Source: a virus
Length of the DNA stretch: 25,149 nt
Reading direction: 5' to 3' (one strand)
IMG/VR virus record: IMGVR_UViG_3300030104_000135
Span: 1-25,149 of that record
Positions within the stretch are counted from its first letter, which is position 1. Each line of letters starts with the position of its first letter. This document shows, in pieces, positions 7,363 to 13,774 of the stretch. The position numbers and the translations under genes are program-made. The notes below the pieces were generated by a model. The model ran no database searches. It was not told the origin of the DNA and saw only the letters and a list, made by a program, of their open reading frames with translations.

Positions 7363-10130
7363 TGAAGATACTGTTAACTTTCCTTCTGTCTCTATTAGGA
7401 TTAATTAGCACAGCTCAGTTTTCCTACGTAGACTTAACCATTGGATTTGATCAGTACCCACAAGAAACAGCTTGGGCTATTACTCAAGGGCCGGATACCA
7501 TTCTGTCTGATGATGACTACGGTTATACTAACTACGTTAGCACCACTATAACAGAGAGACTTCTAATGGAAGCTTCTCCTTTCCCTTACAAGTTCACAAT
7601 GACTGATGAGTTTGGGGATGGAATCTGTTGTGAGTATGGTAGTGGATTCTTCTCTGCTGAGAATCAATGTCAAGGAATTTTGTTTGAAGACTATGACTTT
7701 GGATCAGAGATGGTTGAGTATGAGTTTAATCTCGCTCCTTGTGACCTGCCTACAGTAGACGTAACCTTTCAGTTAGACTTAAACGATGCTCCTCCAGAAA
7801 TAATCAATCCTGAAGTAAATGGAATATTCAATGGGTGGTGCGGTAACTGCGCTCCTATGGAAGATCCTGATGGCAATGGAGTGTGGGATATAACAATCCC
7901 TTTGTCTGCTGGAACCTATTCATGGAAGTTTTCTGCTAACAACTGGGAATATCAAGAGGCTCCTGACGGAGTTAATGAGTCGGGCTGTTTTATTTTTGAT
8001 GAGTTTGGTTTTATCAATAGACAGCTAACGGTTGGAGATGAAGACATTGTTTTGCCTCCATTCTGTTGGGAAAGCTGCTTACCATGTGGGGCTGTACCGG
8101 GATGTACAGATCCAGAGGCATACAACTGGAACCCGTGGGCAAACTTTGATTTAGGCTTTTGTGACTTGCCTATAGAGATAGAATGCGAGGAAGGTGAGTC
8201 TGCAATTATAGTTACAATAGTTCCGGACAGCTACCCTGCTGAAACAGGCTGGGAGTTGTACGATCAAACAAATGCTGAAACTATTTATGAAGTGCTCCCC
8301 GGAGAATATAACACTCCCGGCATTCCTGTTCAATCGGCTGTGTGTGCCTCAGTAGGATCAACACTACAGTTTGAGATTACAGATACTTATGGGGATGGAT
8401 TGAATGCTGCTCAGTTTGGTGGTGTTGATGGAACTGCTGTCGTTGGTTCTTGTGATTCAATCTATTACTTCACTAACCCAATGAATGTTGACTTTGGATA
8501 TGAAGATGAAATTTTCTTTGAAGTCTTGGCTTGTGCGGGTGATGTTGATATTGAAGGATGTGTTGACTCTGATTACATAGAGTATTCTCCAGATGCTACG
8601 ATAGATGACGGAAGCTGTTCAACTCTAGTGGTTGAGGGGTGCATGGATGATACGCAGTACAACTATAGTCCAGAGGCGAATGTAGAGGAAATGCTAATTG
8701 CTTGTGACTTTACTCTGACAATTACCGATGGTGTAGGTGACGGTTGGTTTGGTAGCTGGCTAGGAGTTTATCAAGAAGGATGGCTATCTCCACAGTATGA
8801 GATGAATCCTGATGATGGATTTGAAAAAAGCTACTCTATCCCATTAAATGCTATTGATGAAGCTAAAGTATATTTCTTTGCTAACTCTCAGTCAATAAAT
8901 ACTATCCAGCAGTGTGGCTTTAAGATAACGAATCCTGAAGGTGAGGTTGTTATTGATGTGCCTCAGTTCTTTGTTAATGCCTTCCCTTTTGTATATGAGT
9001 TCCAGCCTTACTGTGGTAATACCTGTATACCATTTGCTTACGGATGTATGGATGAGTCTGCATCTAATTATGTGGCTACGGCTAACACAGATGACGGGAG
9101 CTGCTACTATGCTCCGGGATGTATGTCAGCAGGGTACTTAGAGTATTACACTCAGGGCTTTGAGGCTGACTATGATGACGGGAGCTGTCAGACCTTAGCG
9201 GCGTTTGGATGCACAGATTCCCTAGCCTTTAACTATGACGCTGAGGCAAACGTAGATAATGGGGGCTGTATTGCTGTAGACTTAGGATGTACTAATCCTT
9301 TAGCGTATAACTACGATCCATTTGCAAATGTAGATGACGGAGGCTGTATTCCATTTATATATGGATGCACAGACTCTACGATGTTTAACTATGATCCAGA
9401 AGCTAATACCGATGACGGAGAGTGTGAGCCTTTTGTGTATGGCTGTATGGATTCAACGATGTTTAACTTTAATCCATTAGCAAATGCTCAAGATAATTGT
9501 ATTCCTTTCATTTATGGCTGTACTGATTCTAGCATGTTTAACTACGATCCGTCAGCGAATACCGAAGATTTTAGCTGCATCCCCTATATATACGGGTGTA
9601 CTGATATGGCTGCTCTTAATTACGATTCAATGGCTAATACAGACAATGGTTCGTGCATTGAAGTGGTTGAAGGATGTATGGATCAGTCTGCATGGAACTA
9701 TGATATTACGGCTAATGTCGATGTTCCTGCTTCTTGCTTATATAGCGCTGATTGTATCACTGGTGCGGGTAATCCTTATTGGCTTAACGACCCCTGCTAT
9801 GCTTGGGTAATTGAAGTAGATCCTTATTGCTGTGAAACTGATTGGGACAATACATGTGTTACTCTCTATCAGTACTGTGGAGATAACTATGTTGGAATGG
9901 AAAATCAATCATACCTGCACTTGAGTATATATCCAAACCCTACAACAGACATACTGAATGTAAAGTCTTCTCTTCCTACAATTTCAAGCATATATGATCT
10001 TACCGGTAAACTTATAATAGATCAAAGCCTTTCTGATAGATTGGACATGTCAGCTTATCCTTCCGGGGTTTATACAATACAAGTAAAAGTTGGAGAAAGG
10101 ATTCACTGTGAAAGAATTATTAAGCAATGA
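7362..10130 (+). CDS. Phage-encoded T9SS cargo-like surface protein with Cys-rich repeats
   Basis: This 922-residue modular protein has a Sec signal peptide (MKILLTFLLSLLGLISTA, cleavage before Gln-19). A beta-sandwich resembling CBM48/glycogen-binding E-set domains lies at about 131-205 (NGIFNGW, DGNGVWD, GTYSWKF). Twelve repeats of about 21 residues follow the pattern GC-T/M-D...YNY-x-P-x-AN-x-D-D-G-x-C; they begin near 247, 399, 426, 561, 586, 616, 642, 668, 694, 719, 745 and 771. A Cys-rich module spans 798-840. The C-terminus (855-922) is a type A T9SS sorting domain: IYPNPTTDILNV, IYDLTGKLI, LDMSAYPSGVYTI and a basic end, ERIIKQ. Such proteins cross the outer membrane through T9SS and lose the sorting domain as they are anchored or released. 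The gene sits within phage genes in the same orientation and overlaps both neighbours (TAATG, ATGA). A virion role is unlikely given the signal peptide. Function is inferred only: adhesion, receptor masking or glycan binding. Confidence 0.88.
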   Translation: MKILLTFLLSLLGLISTAQFSYVDLTIGFDQYPQETAWAITQGPDTILSDDDYGYTNYVSTTITERLLMEASPFPYKFTMTDEFGDGICCEYGSGFFSAENQCQGILFEDYDFGSEMVEYEFNLAPCDLPTVDVTFQLDLNDAPPEIINPEVNGIFNGWCGNCAPMEDPDGNGVWDITIPLSAGTYSWKFSANNWEYQEAPDGVNESGCFIFDEFGFINRQLTVGDEDIVLPPFCWESCLPCGAVPGCTDPEAYNWNPWANFDLGFCDLPIEIECEEGESAIIVTIVPDSYPAETGWELYDQTNAETIYEVLPGEYNTPGIPVQSAVCASVGSTLQFEITDTYGDGLNAAQFGGVDGTAVVGSCDSIYYFTNPMNVDFGYEDEIFFEVLACAGDVDIEGCVDSDYIEYSPDATIDDGSCSTLVVEGCMDDTQYNYSPEANVEEMLIACDFTLTITDGVGDGWFGSWLGVYQEGWLSPQYEMNPDDGFEKSYSIPLNAIDEAKVYFFANSQSINTIQQCGFKITNPEGEVVIDVPQFFVNAFPFVYEFQPYCGNTCIPFAYGCMDESASNYVATANTDDGSCYYAPGCMSAGYLEYYTQGFEADYDDGSCQTLAAFGCTDSLAFNYDAEANVDNGGCIAVDLGCTNPLAYNYDPFANVDDGGCIPFIYGCTDSTMFNYDPEANTDDGECEPFVYGCMDSTMFNFNPLANAQDNCIPFIYGCTDSSMFNYDPSANTEDFSCIPYIYGCTDMAALNYDSMANTDNGSCIEVVEGCMDQSAWNYDITANVDVPASCLYSADCITGAGNPYWLNDPCYAWVIEVDPYCCETDWDNTCVTLYQYCGDNYVGMENQSYLHLSIYPNPTTDILNVKSSLPTISSIYDLTGKLIIDQSLSDRLDMSAYPSGVYTIQVKVGERIHCERIIKQ
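7752..7976 (+). other. CBM48/E-set-like domain inside the T9SS cargo protein
   Basis: Residues 131-205 carry V-D-V-T-F-Q-L-D-L, NGIFNGWCGNC, DPDGNGVWDITI and LSAGTYSWKFSANNWEYQE. This strand order is typical of the glycogen-binding or isoamylase N-terminal type beta-sandwich found repeatedly in secreted flavobacterial proteins. It suggests carbohydrate or surface binding. Call by pattern. Confidence 0.6.
9351..9656 (+). repeat. Tandem 25-26-residue Cys repeats in the T9SS cargo gene
   Basis: Residues 664-765 hold four consecutive units with nearly the same linker (IPFIYGCTDSTMFNYDPEAN, EPFVYGCMDSTMFNFNPLAN, IPFIYGCTDSSMFNYDPSAN, IPYIYGCTDMAALNYDSMAN) at periods of 25-26 residues. The DNA differs by many silent changes, so the duplication is not very recent. 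Two cysteines per unit could form one disulphide. Confidence 0.8.
9924..10127 (+). other. Type IX secretion C-terminal sorting domain
   Basis: The last 68 residues contain the hallmarks of the type A Por-secretion signal: a Y-P-N-P motif, three hydrophobic strands ending in L-x-L-S-x-L/Y-P-S-G-V-Y, and a basic end. The outer-membrane translocon of Bacteroidetes recognises this region. Its presence in a phage gene implies dependence on a T9SS-positive host. Confidence 0.87.
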
Positions 10131-11164
10131 GATATATACTAACTATTATAACTTGTTTACTTTTTGTTACTGCAAGCGGTCAGTCCTTGAAAAAGCTGGT
10201 TAAGTTCTCTACCTTCTACATCGGGGCAAGCGGTAACAACTCCTTAGCTCCTAGCAATGTATATGGCGTGTCTAATGGACTGACTACAGATGTTGTAGAA
10301 ACTCCTTTTGATTACGCTATAACAGCAGGCGTTAGAAAGATAGCTAGGTTTGGTTATGAGAACAGAGCTAATGCTTTTTACGATGGTACTGAGAAGTCTT
10401 ATTCAGATGCTGCTACTATAGGTAAGATCAAAGGCTTTGAGTTTTTATCTGAGGTGGATTGGAAGAGACAACAGGGCATATCATTTTTTAATCAAGATCA
10501 CTTTGTTAGATACGTAGCTAAGAACTGGATAGTTAAGGCTGAGTATCTCCAAGATAACTTTGCAGACGTTAAGTACTTTGAGGCTTCACAAAGGTTTAGA
10601 TTAAACTTAAATAGTAAGCTAAGCTTAAACATAGGAGCTGTTCAGCGTATATCTGAGCCATACGGTTATAATCCTTTGAGTGAGTGGGTGCTGGATAATG
10701 GACAGATTCATTATACTGAGCTTGCTTTACAGGAGGGGTATTCTATTGATGTAAACAACTTAGAGTTTTTTTCGCCGGAAGGACAGCTTGTTGCAAACAG
10801 TACTGAGGTTTGGGAAGCTGTCGTTGTCCCTCAAATGCTCAGTGATTACGTTAACAGAAAGAGAAGTGAGCTATCTAGTCAATGGGTGCATTCACTTGTA
10901 GTTGGTTACGATTTGTACCATTACACAGATGAGTTCTGGCTACACAGCTGGGGTAATGTTCTGCCTTATCATTTAGATTCAAATGGAGAATATTCTTATA
11001 GCGGATTCAATGATGACGAGCAATGGATTGATTTTTCAGGAGGTCTTATATTCGGAAGAAGATTTAGTAAGAGTTTAGGCGTTTACCTTGAAGGTAAATA
11101 CAATAGATATTGGGACAGGCAGTGGTATGATTTTTCAGTTGGTCTTAACTACGTAATACTTTAA
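10127..11164 (+). CDS. Predicted outer-membrane beta-barrel protein
   Basis: This 345-residue protein has a signal peptide (MRYILTIITCLLFVTASG, with mature Gln-19). The rest is dominated by short alternating hydrophobic/polar strands rich in Tyr, Phe, Trp and Asn. It ends in strands such as SLGVYLEGKYNRY and YDFSVGLNYVIL, like the last strands of Gram-negative outer-membrane barrels; the final residue is Leu rather than the usual Phe. No long hydrophobic helix follows the signal. The ATGA overlap with the T9SS cargo gene means the two are co-translated. In hosts, T9SS adhesins are often encoded next to a PorP/SprF-type barrel partner of similar length. Similarity to that family is not visible here, so a partner role is speculation. 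A superinfection-exclusion or receptor-blocking porin is an alternative. Confidence 0.72.
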   Translation: MRYILTIITCLLFVTASGQSLKKLVKFSTFYIGASGNNSLAPSNVYGVSNGLTTDVVETPFDYAITAGVRKIARFGYENRANAFYDGTEKSYSDAATIGKIKGFEFLSEVDWKRQQGISFFNQDHFVRYVAKNWIVKAEYLQDNFADVKYFEASQRFRLNLNSKLSLNIGAVQRISEPYGYNPLSEWVLDNGQIHYTELALQEGYSIDVNNLEFFSPEGQLVANSTEVWEAVVVPQMLSDYVNRKRSELSSQWVHSLVVGYDLYHYTDEFWLHSWGNVLPYHLDSNGEYSYSGFNDDEQWIDFSGGLIFGRRFSKSLGVYLEGKYNRYWDRQWYDFSVGLNYVIL

Positions 11165-11166
11165 GT

Positions 11167-11526
11167 ATGTACGAATACAAGATAACACTAGACAGGGTTG
11201 TTGATGGCGATACTATAGACGCTCATATTGATTTAGGTTTTGATATTACAACTAAGAAAAGAATTAGATTTGCTGGTATCAACACACCTGAATGTAGGAC
11301 TAGGGATATAGAAGAAAAGCAGAAAGGCTTGGCTGCAAAAGAAAGATTAACAGAAATACTAGAGGGCGCTAAAGAAATACATTTAGATTCTCATGGAGTT
11401 GGTAAATTTGGTAGAGTATTAGGGCAGCTTCATGTGGATAGCGAGCATTCAATTAGTATGATTGATGTAAACCAATTATTAATAGACGAGGGTCATGCTG
11501 TGGAGTATCACGGTGGTAAAAGATAA
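11167..11526 (+). CDS. Staphylococcal nuclease-like (thermonuclease) protein
   Basis: This 119-residue compact SNase-fold protein has the family signatures VVDGDTIDA (11-19), RIRFAGINTPE (32-42) and GKFGRVLGQL (79-88). The residues matching the catalytic Arg-35, Glu-43 and Arg-87 of staphylococcal nuclease are Arg-34, Glu-42 and Arg-83. The metal-ligand Asp-40 position is Asn-39, while Asp-15 matches Asp-21. The enzyme would hydrolyse single- or double-stranded DNA or RNA with calcium. Unlike the secreted staphylococcal enzyme it has no signal peptide, so it probably acts in the cytoplasm on host nucleic acid, or in the virion. Its position between a barrel gene and a membrane protein gene is odd for a nucleotide-recycling enzyme. 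It follows the barrel gene by 2 bases. Confidence 0.88.
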   Translation: MYEYKITLDRVVDGDTIDAHIDLGFDITTKKRIRFAGINTPECRTRDIEEKQKGLAAKERLTEILEGAKEIHLDSHGVGKFGRVLGQLHVDSEHSISMIDVNQLLIDEGHAVEYHGGKR

Positions 11527-11529
11527 GCG

Positions 11530-11814
11530 ATGGCAAAAGAGCTGAATGAAGAGACTGGATTTAAGGTAAGTATAAAAACGCTTGCTGGTATTGGCGGGGT
11601 TATGGCAACTGTTATTAGTATGTGGTTTGTTCTACAGGCTGATATTGCTGAAGCAAAAGAACTTCCTGTTCCCCCCGATCCAGAAGTAACACGTATGGAG
11701 TTTGATATGAAGGATCAACTTATACGTCAAACAATTATGACTACACAAGAAGATGTTGGTGAGATTAAAGAGGACATGAAGAGGATTGAAGAGAAAATAG
11801 ATAAACTTAAATAA
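11530..11814 (+). CDS. One-helix membrane protein with coiled-coil tail (holin/spanin-like candidate)
   Basis: This 94-residue protein has a polar N-terminus and one hydrophobic segment at about 14-36 (SIKTLAGIGGVMATVISMWF). A Pro-rich link follows (ELPVPPDPEV), then a charged helix with heptad spacing (DVGEIKEDMKRIEEKIDKLK). The pattern fits a type II or N-in membrane protein. Size and layout resemble single-helix holins and i-spanin-like proteins, and the gene lies near the DUF5675 lysis candidate. No specific family motif allows a firm choice. Two bases separate it from the next gene, which encodes an exported protein. Confidence 0.7.
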   Translation: MAKELNEETGFKVSIKTLAGIGGVMATVISMWFVLQADIAEAKELPVPPDPEVTRMEFDMKDQLIRQTIMTTQEDVGEIKEDMKRIEEKIDKLK

Positions 11815-11816
11815 TT

Positions 11817-12188
11817 ATGAAAGGTTTGTTGCTTAGTTTGCTTTCTTGCTTTATTTTTTCTGGAGCATTACTTGTATCTATCCCACAAGCTAAACCATTA
11901 ACATTATCTTCAGACGGTATTGTTGTTGTAGAGTTTAACGCAGCTTTTAATAAACAAAACAGTGTTGACTGGATTGAAAAGCTTAGTGATTGCAAAACTG
12001 ATAGAGTTGATATTGCCGCCTCCCCACAGCTTCAGGCTGAACATAAGATAGTTGTAGTGCCTACTATCATTGTATTTAATGAAGGAAAAGAAGTAAAAAG
12101 ATTTCAAGCAAACATTATGATGCAGATTGACGCTAACAGAAATGACGTTCAAGAAGCAGTAGATGAAATTATAATGAGTGATTTCTAG
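11817..12188 (+). CDS. Exported thioredoxin-fold protein lacking the CxxC motif
   Basis: This 123-residue protein has a signal peptide at residues 1-about 22 (MKGLLLSLLSCFIFSGALLV). The mature part reads like thioredoxin: VVVEFNAAF (36-44) for the strand leading to the active site, DRVDIAASPQLQAEHKI (62-78) for strand 2 and the following helix, and VVVPTIIVFNEGKEVKRF (79-96) with the conserved cis-Pro at 82. The active-site loop, AFNKQNSV, has no cysteine; the only Cys in the mature part is residue 59. Disulphide chemistry by the usual dithiol route is therefore unlikely. A binding or scaffolding role, or a role with a host redox partner, remains possible. The gene overlaps only the GTG alternative start of the next one. 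Confidence 0.72.
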   Translation: MKGLLLSLLSCFIFSGALLVSIPQAKPLTLSSDGIVVVEFNAAFNKQNSVDWIEKLSDCKTDRVDIAASPQLQAEHKIVVVPTIIVFNEGKEVKRFQANIMMQIDANRNDVQEAVDEIIMSDF

Positions 12189-12192
12189 AAAT

Positions 12193-12756
12193 ATGAATAC
12201 TACTACAAACTTCCGCATAGACTTAAGTAAAGTGATTTATATAGCAATAATGTTAATCACGATACTATTAAGTTCATGTAAAAAAGAAACTGTTGCAAGT
12301 CAAAAACTATTGCAGCCTTCTTCACTCGACGAGCTTTTAGATAGCGACTTTTATTGTTACAGGGCTCAATATCCGGATAGCAACACTTATCACTTCAATG
12401 TACCTACAAACAATGAGTTCCTTGCAGCTTTTAATTCACCTCCATCTGAGTTTGATTTAAATGATGATCAGCATGTTAATACAGAAGATGTGCTATTGAA
12501 TCTTTCTGGGTTTGGAAATCCTGAGCCAGCATATCCATCTTTTGAAGACTTTACTCCATTCCAAACTTTTGGAGAAGGTAATACGTGGCTTACATATACA
12601 GGTGGTAATTCTGATATTAGCTTTGGCTGGATGCATAGAACTCCTTATGATGAAACGAATGAAGCTAATTACTCTGGGTATGAAAACATATATACATGGA
12701 CTCTAGATGTCGTTAAACAGGATGAAGTAATTTTTTATTATTTTGTAGAAGCATGA
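12193..12756 (+). CDS. Lipoprotein with dockerin/EF-hand-like calcium loop
   Basis: I prefer the ATG at 12193 over the GTG at 12178; this gives 187 residues and leaves 4 bases after the previous stop. A lipoprotein signal is clear: basic and polar N-terminus, hydrophobic stretch 14-26, and lipobox LLSSC with Cys-29, followed by KKE. The mature part holds a loop DLNDDQHVNTED (88-99) followed by VLLNLSGFG. This resembles the dockerin-like motif DxNxDGxVxxxDhhxhhxxFG common in secreted flavobacterial proteins, with the usual Gly replaced by Gln. The C-terminal half is beta-rich and unrecognised. Lys directly after the Cys may favour periplasmic retention, while Bacteroidetes surface lipoproteins use other signals. 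The role is unknown; surface exclusion is one possibility. The stop overlaps the next start (ATGA). Confidence 0.78.
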   Translation: MNTTTNFRIDLSKVIYIAIMLITILLSSCKKETVASQKLLQPSSLDELLDSDFYCYRAQYPDSNTYHFNVPTNNEFLAAFNSPPSEFDLNDDQHVNTEDVLLNLSGFGNPEPAYPSFEDFTPFQTFGEGNTWLTYTGGNSDISFGWMHRTPYDETNEANYSGYENIYTWTLDVVKQDEVIFYYFVEA

Positions 12757-13043
12757 AGGCAAAGAGAGATCCTAAGTTAAAAAGAGCTGGAGTTAGCGGT
12801 TATAATAAAGCTAAGAGAACTCCAAGCCATCCAAAGAAGTCACACGTTGTTGTGGCTAAGGTTGGTGATAAGACTAAGCTAATTAGATTCGGAGAGCAAG
12901 GAGCTAAGACTGCTGGTAAGCCTAAAGCTGGCGAGTCAGAAAGAATGAAAAAGAAACGTGCAAGCTTTAAATCAAGACATCGTAAAAATATTAGGAAAGG
13001 AAAAATGTCTGCTGCTTGGTGGGCCAACAAAGTAAAGTGGTAA
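12753..13043 (+). CDS. Very basic small phage protein 1
   Basis: This 96-residue protein is extremely rich in Lys and Arg. It carries TPSHPKKSHVVVAKVGDK (23-40), then KLIRFGEQGAKTAGKPKAG, then ERMKKKRASFKSRHRKNI, and ends AAWWANKVKW. The pattern recurs in many marine phages as I recall it, always without a known function. A charge this high suggests contact with DNA or RNA, for example an internal virion protein or condensing factor, but no nucleic-acid-binding fold can be named. It is the first of three basic proteins encoded before the capsid genes, and it overlaps the lipoprotein gene by 4 bases. Confidence 0.78.
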   Translation: MKAKRDPKLKRAGVSGYNKAKRTPSHPKKSHVVVAKVGDKTKLIRFGEQGAKTAGKPKAGESERMKKKRASFKSRHRKNIRKGKMSAAWWANKVKW

Positions 13044-13048
13044 CAATT

Positions 13049-13117
13049 ATGAAATGTAACTGTAAAGTTTGCAACTGTGGAGCGCCATGCGATTGCTCTT
13101 GTTGTGATTGTAAATAA
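13049..13117 (+). CDS. 22-residue Cys-rich metallothionein-like peptide
   Basis: The ATG at 13049 opens a frame of 22 codons ending in TAA 13115-13117. It reads MKCNCKVCNC then GAPCDCSCCDCK. Nine of 22 residues are Cys, arranged as CxC, CxxC, CxC, CxC, CxCC and CxC, with no aromatic residue. This is the pattern of metallothioneins, which bind soft metals through thiolate clusters. It fits exactly in the gap between two basic-protein genes: 5 bases after one stop and 8 bases before the next start, in a region where other gaps are only a few bases. It is shorter than known metallothioneins. A spurious frame in a short gap cannot be excluded, but the composition is far from chance. Confidence 0.55.
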   Translation: MKCNCKVCNCGAPCDCSCCDCK

Positions 13118-13125
13118 CGATTAAC

Positions 13126-13380
13126 ATGAAAGCAAAAAAGAAAATACCAGCTGACAATAAAGGATTAGCTAAGCTTCCTAAAGATGTACGCAACAAAATG
13201 GGGTACATGAAAGAAGGGGGTAAGCTTAAAATTTCTAAGAAGTCTGTTAGCATTGATCCACCTAAAGGCTATCACTGGATGGAAGAGCAGGGGAGATACT
13301 ACCTAATGGAAGGAGAGTATAAGCCTCATCCGGGAGCTGTAGCAAAGGCTAAGTTTAAACTAGCAAGCCATTCAAAGTAA
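13126..13380 (+). CDS. Basic small phage protein 2
   Basis: This 84-residue basic protein contains KAKKKIPADNKGLAKLPKDV and PPKGYHWMEEQGRYYLMEGE (50-69), and ends HPGAVAKAKFKLASHSK. The segment around residues 48-70 looks like a small beta-hairpin rich in aromatic residues. It resembles hypothetical proteins in marine phages as I recall. It is linked to the next gene by TAATG. Function unknown; a minor virion component is plausible from charge and location. Confidence 0.76.
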   Translation: MKAKKKIPADNKGLAKLPKDVRNKMGYMKEGGKLKISKKSVSIDPPKGYHWMEEQGRYYLMEGEYKPHPGAVAKAKFKLASHSK

Positions 13381-13739
13381 TGAAAGTAAATAAGAAATAC
13401 TTAGAAGGTAGCAAGAACCCAAAGCGTCGAGAACAGCTCATACGTAAGATAGCTGACATCTACGAAAAGGGTAAACCTTATCCGGCTAACCTTGACGCTC
13501 TAATGAAAGAAAGAGACTCGCTAGAAAAAGGCGGTAAGATCCTTAAGTATAAGAAAGGCGGCATGGCTGGATTAAGTGCAGCACAGAAAGAAGTATACAG
13601 AAGAGGGCTGGCTGCTTACATGTCTTCAGGCAATAGACCTAAAACATCTCAGCATGCTTGGGCTATGGGGAGAGTGAAGAGCGCCTTCGGAAAGAAAGAG
13701 GCCGCTAAGATCAGAGCCAAAAAAGGCAATAAGAAATAA
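13380..13739 (+). CDS. Basic protein with DUF5872-like domain
   Basis: This 119-residue, Lys-rich protein has two parts. Residues 1-60 are helical (KNPKRREQLIRKIADIYEKG). Residues about 61-110 match the DUF5872 pattern: GLSAAQKEVYRRGLAAYMSS, then RPKTSQHAWAMGRVKSAFG. Proteins with this domain occur in phages and large viruses and are often annotated as small basic virion-associated proteins; their biochemical role is not known to me. It starts within the previous stop (TAATG) and ends just before a promoter-like box, closing the cluster of basic genes. Confidence 0.74.
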   Translation: MKVNKKYLEGSKNPKRREQLIRKIADIYEKGKPYPANLDALMKERDSLEKGGKILKYKKGGMAGLSAAQKEVYRRGLAAYMSSGNRPKTSQHAWAMGRVKSAFGKKEAAKIRAKKGNKK

Positions 13740-13742
13740 ACT

Positions 13743-13750
13743 TATATTTG
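13743..13750 (+). promoter_or_regulatory. Bacteroidetes-type -7 box (TATATTTG) before the capsid gene cluster
   Basis: An exact TAnnTTTG match lies in a 35-base gap, 24 bases before the ATG at 13775, followed by an A-rich leader (CTAACTAAGAAAAC). It would start a transcript of the head genes up to the terminator at 17594. No clear -33 TTTG is seen. Confidence 0.6.
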
Positions 13751-13774
13751 CAACAAACATCTAACTAAGAAAAC

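Noticed and set aside
9351-9656. Regularly spaced repeats as a possible CRISPR array
   Set aside because: The repeats are in frame, vary at silent positions, encode a conserved Cys-containing protein motif, and have no unique spacers.
7362-10130. The 922-residue protein as a tail fibre or spike
   Set aside because: Its signal peptide and T9SS sorting domain mark it for export; virion proteins assembled in the cytoplasm do not carry these.
10127-11164. Naming the barrel protein PorP/SprF
   Set aside because: Length and neighbour fit, but no residue pattern of that family could be recognised, so only a general barrel call is made.
12178-12192. GTG at 12178 as the start of the lipoprotein gene
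   Set aside because: It adds only five residues before an ATG at 12193 that follows the previous stop by four bases and gives a cleaner lipoprotein signal; both remain possible.
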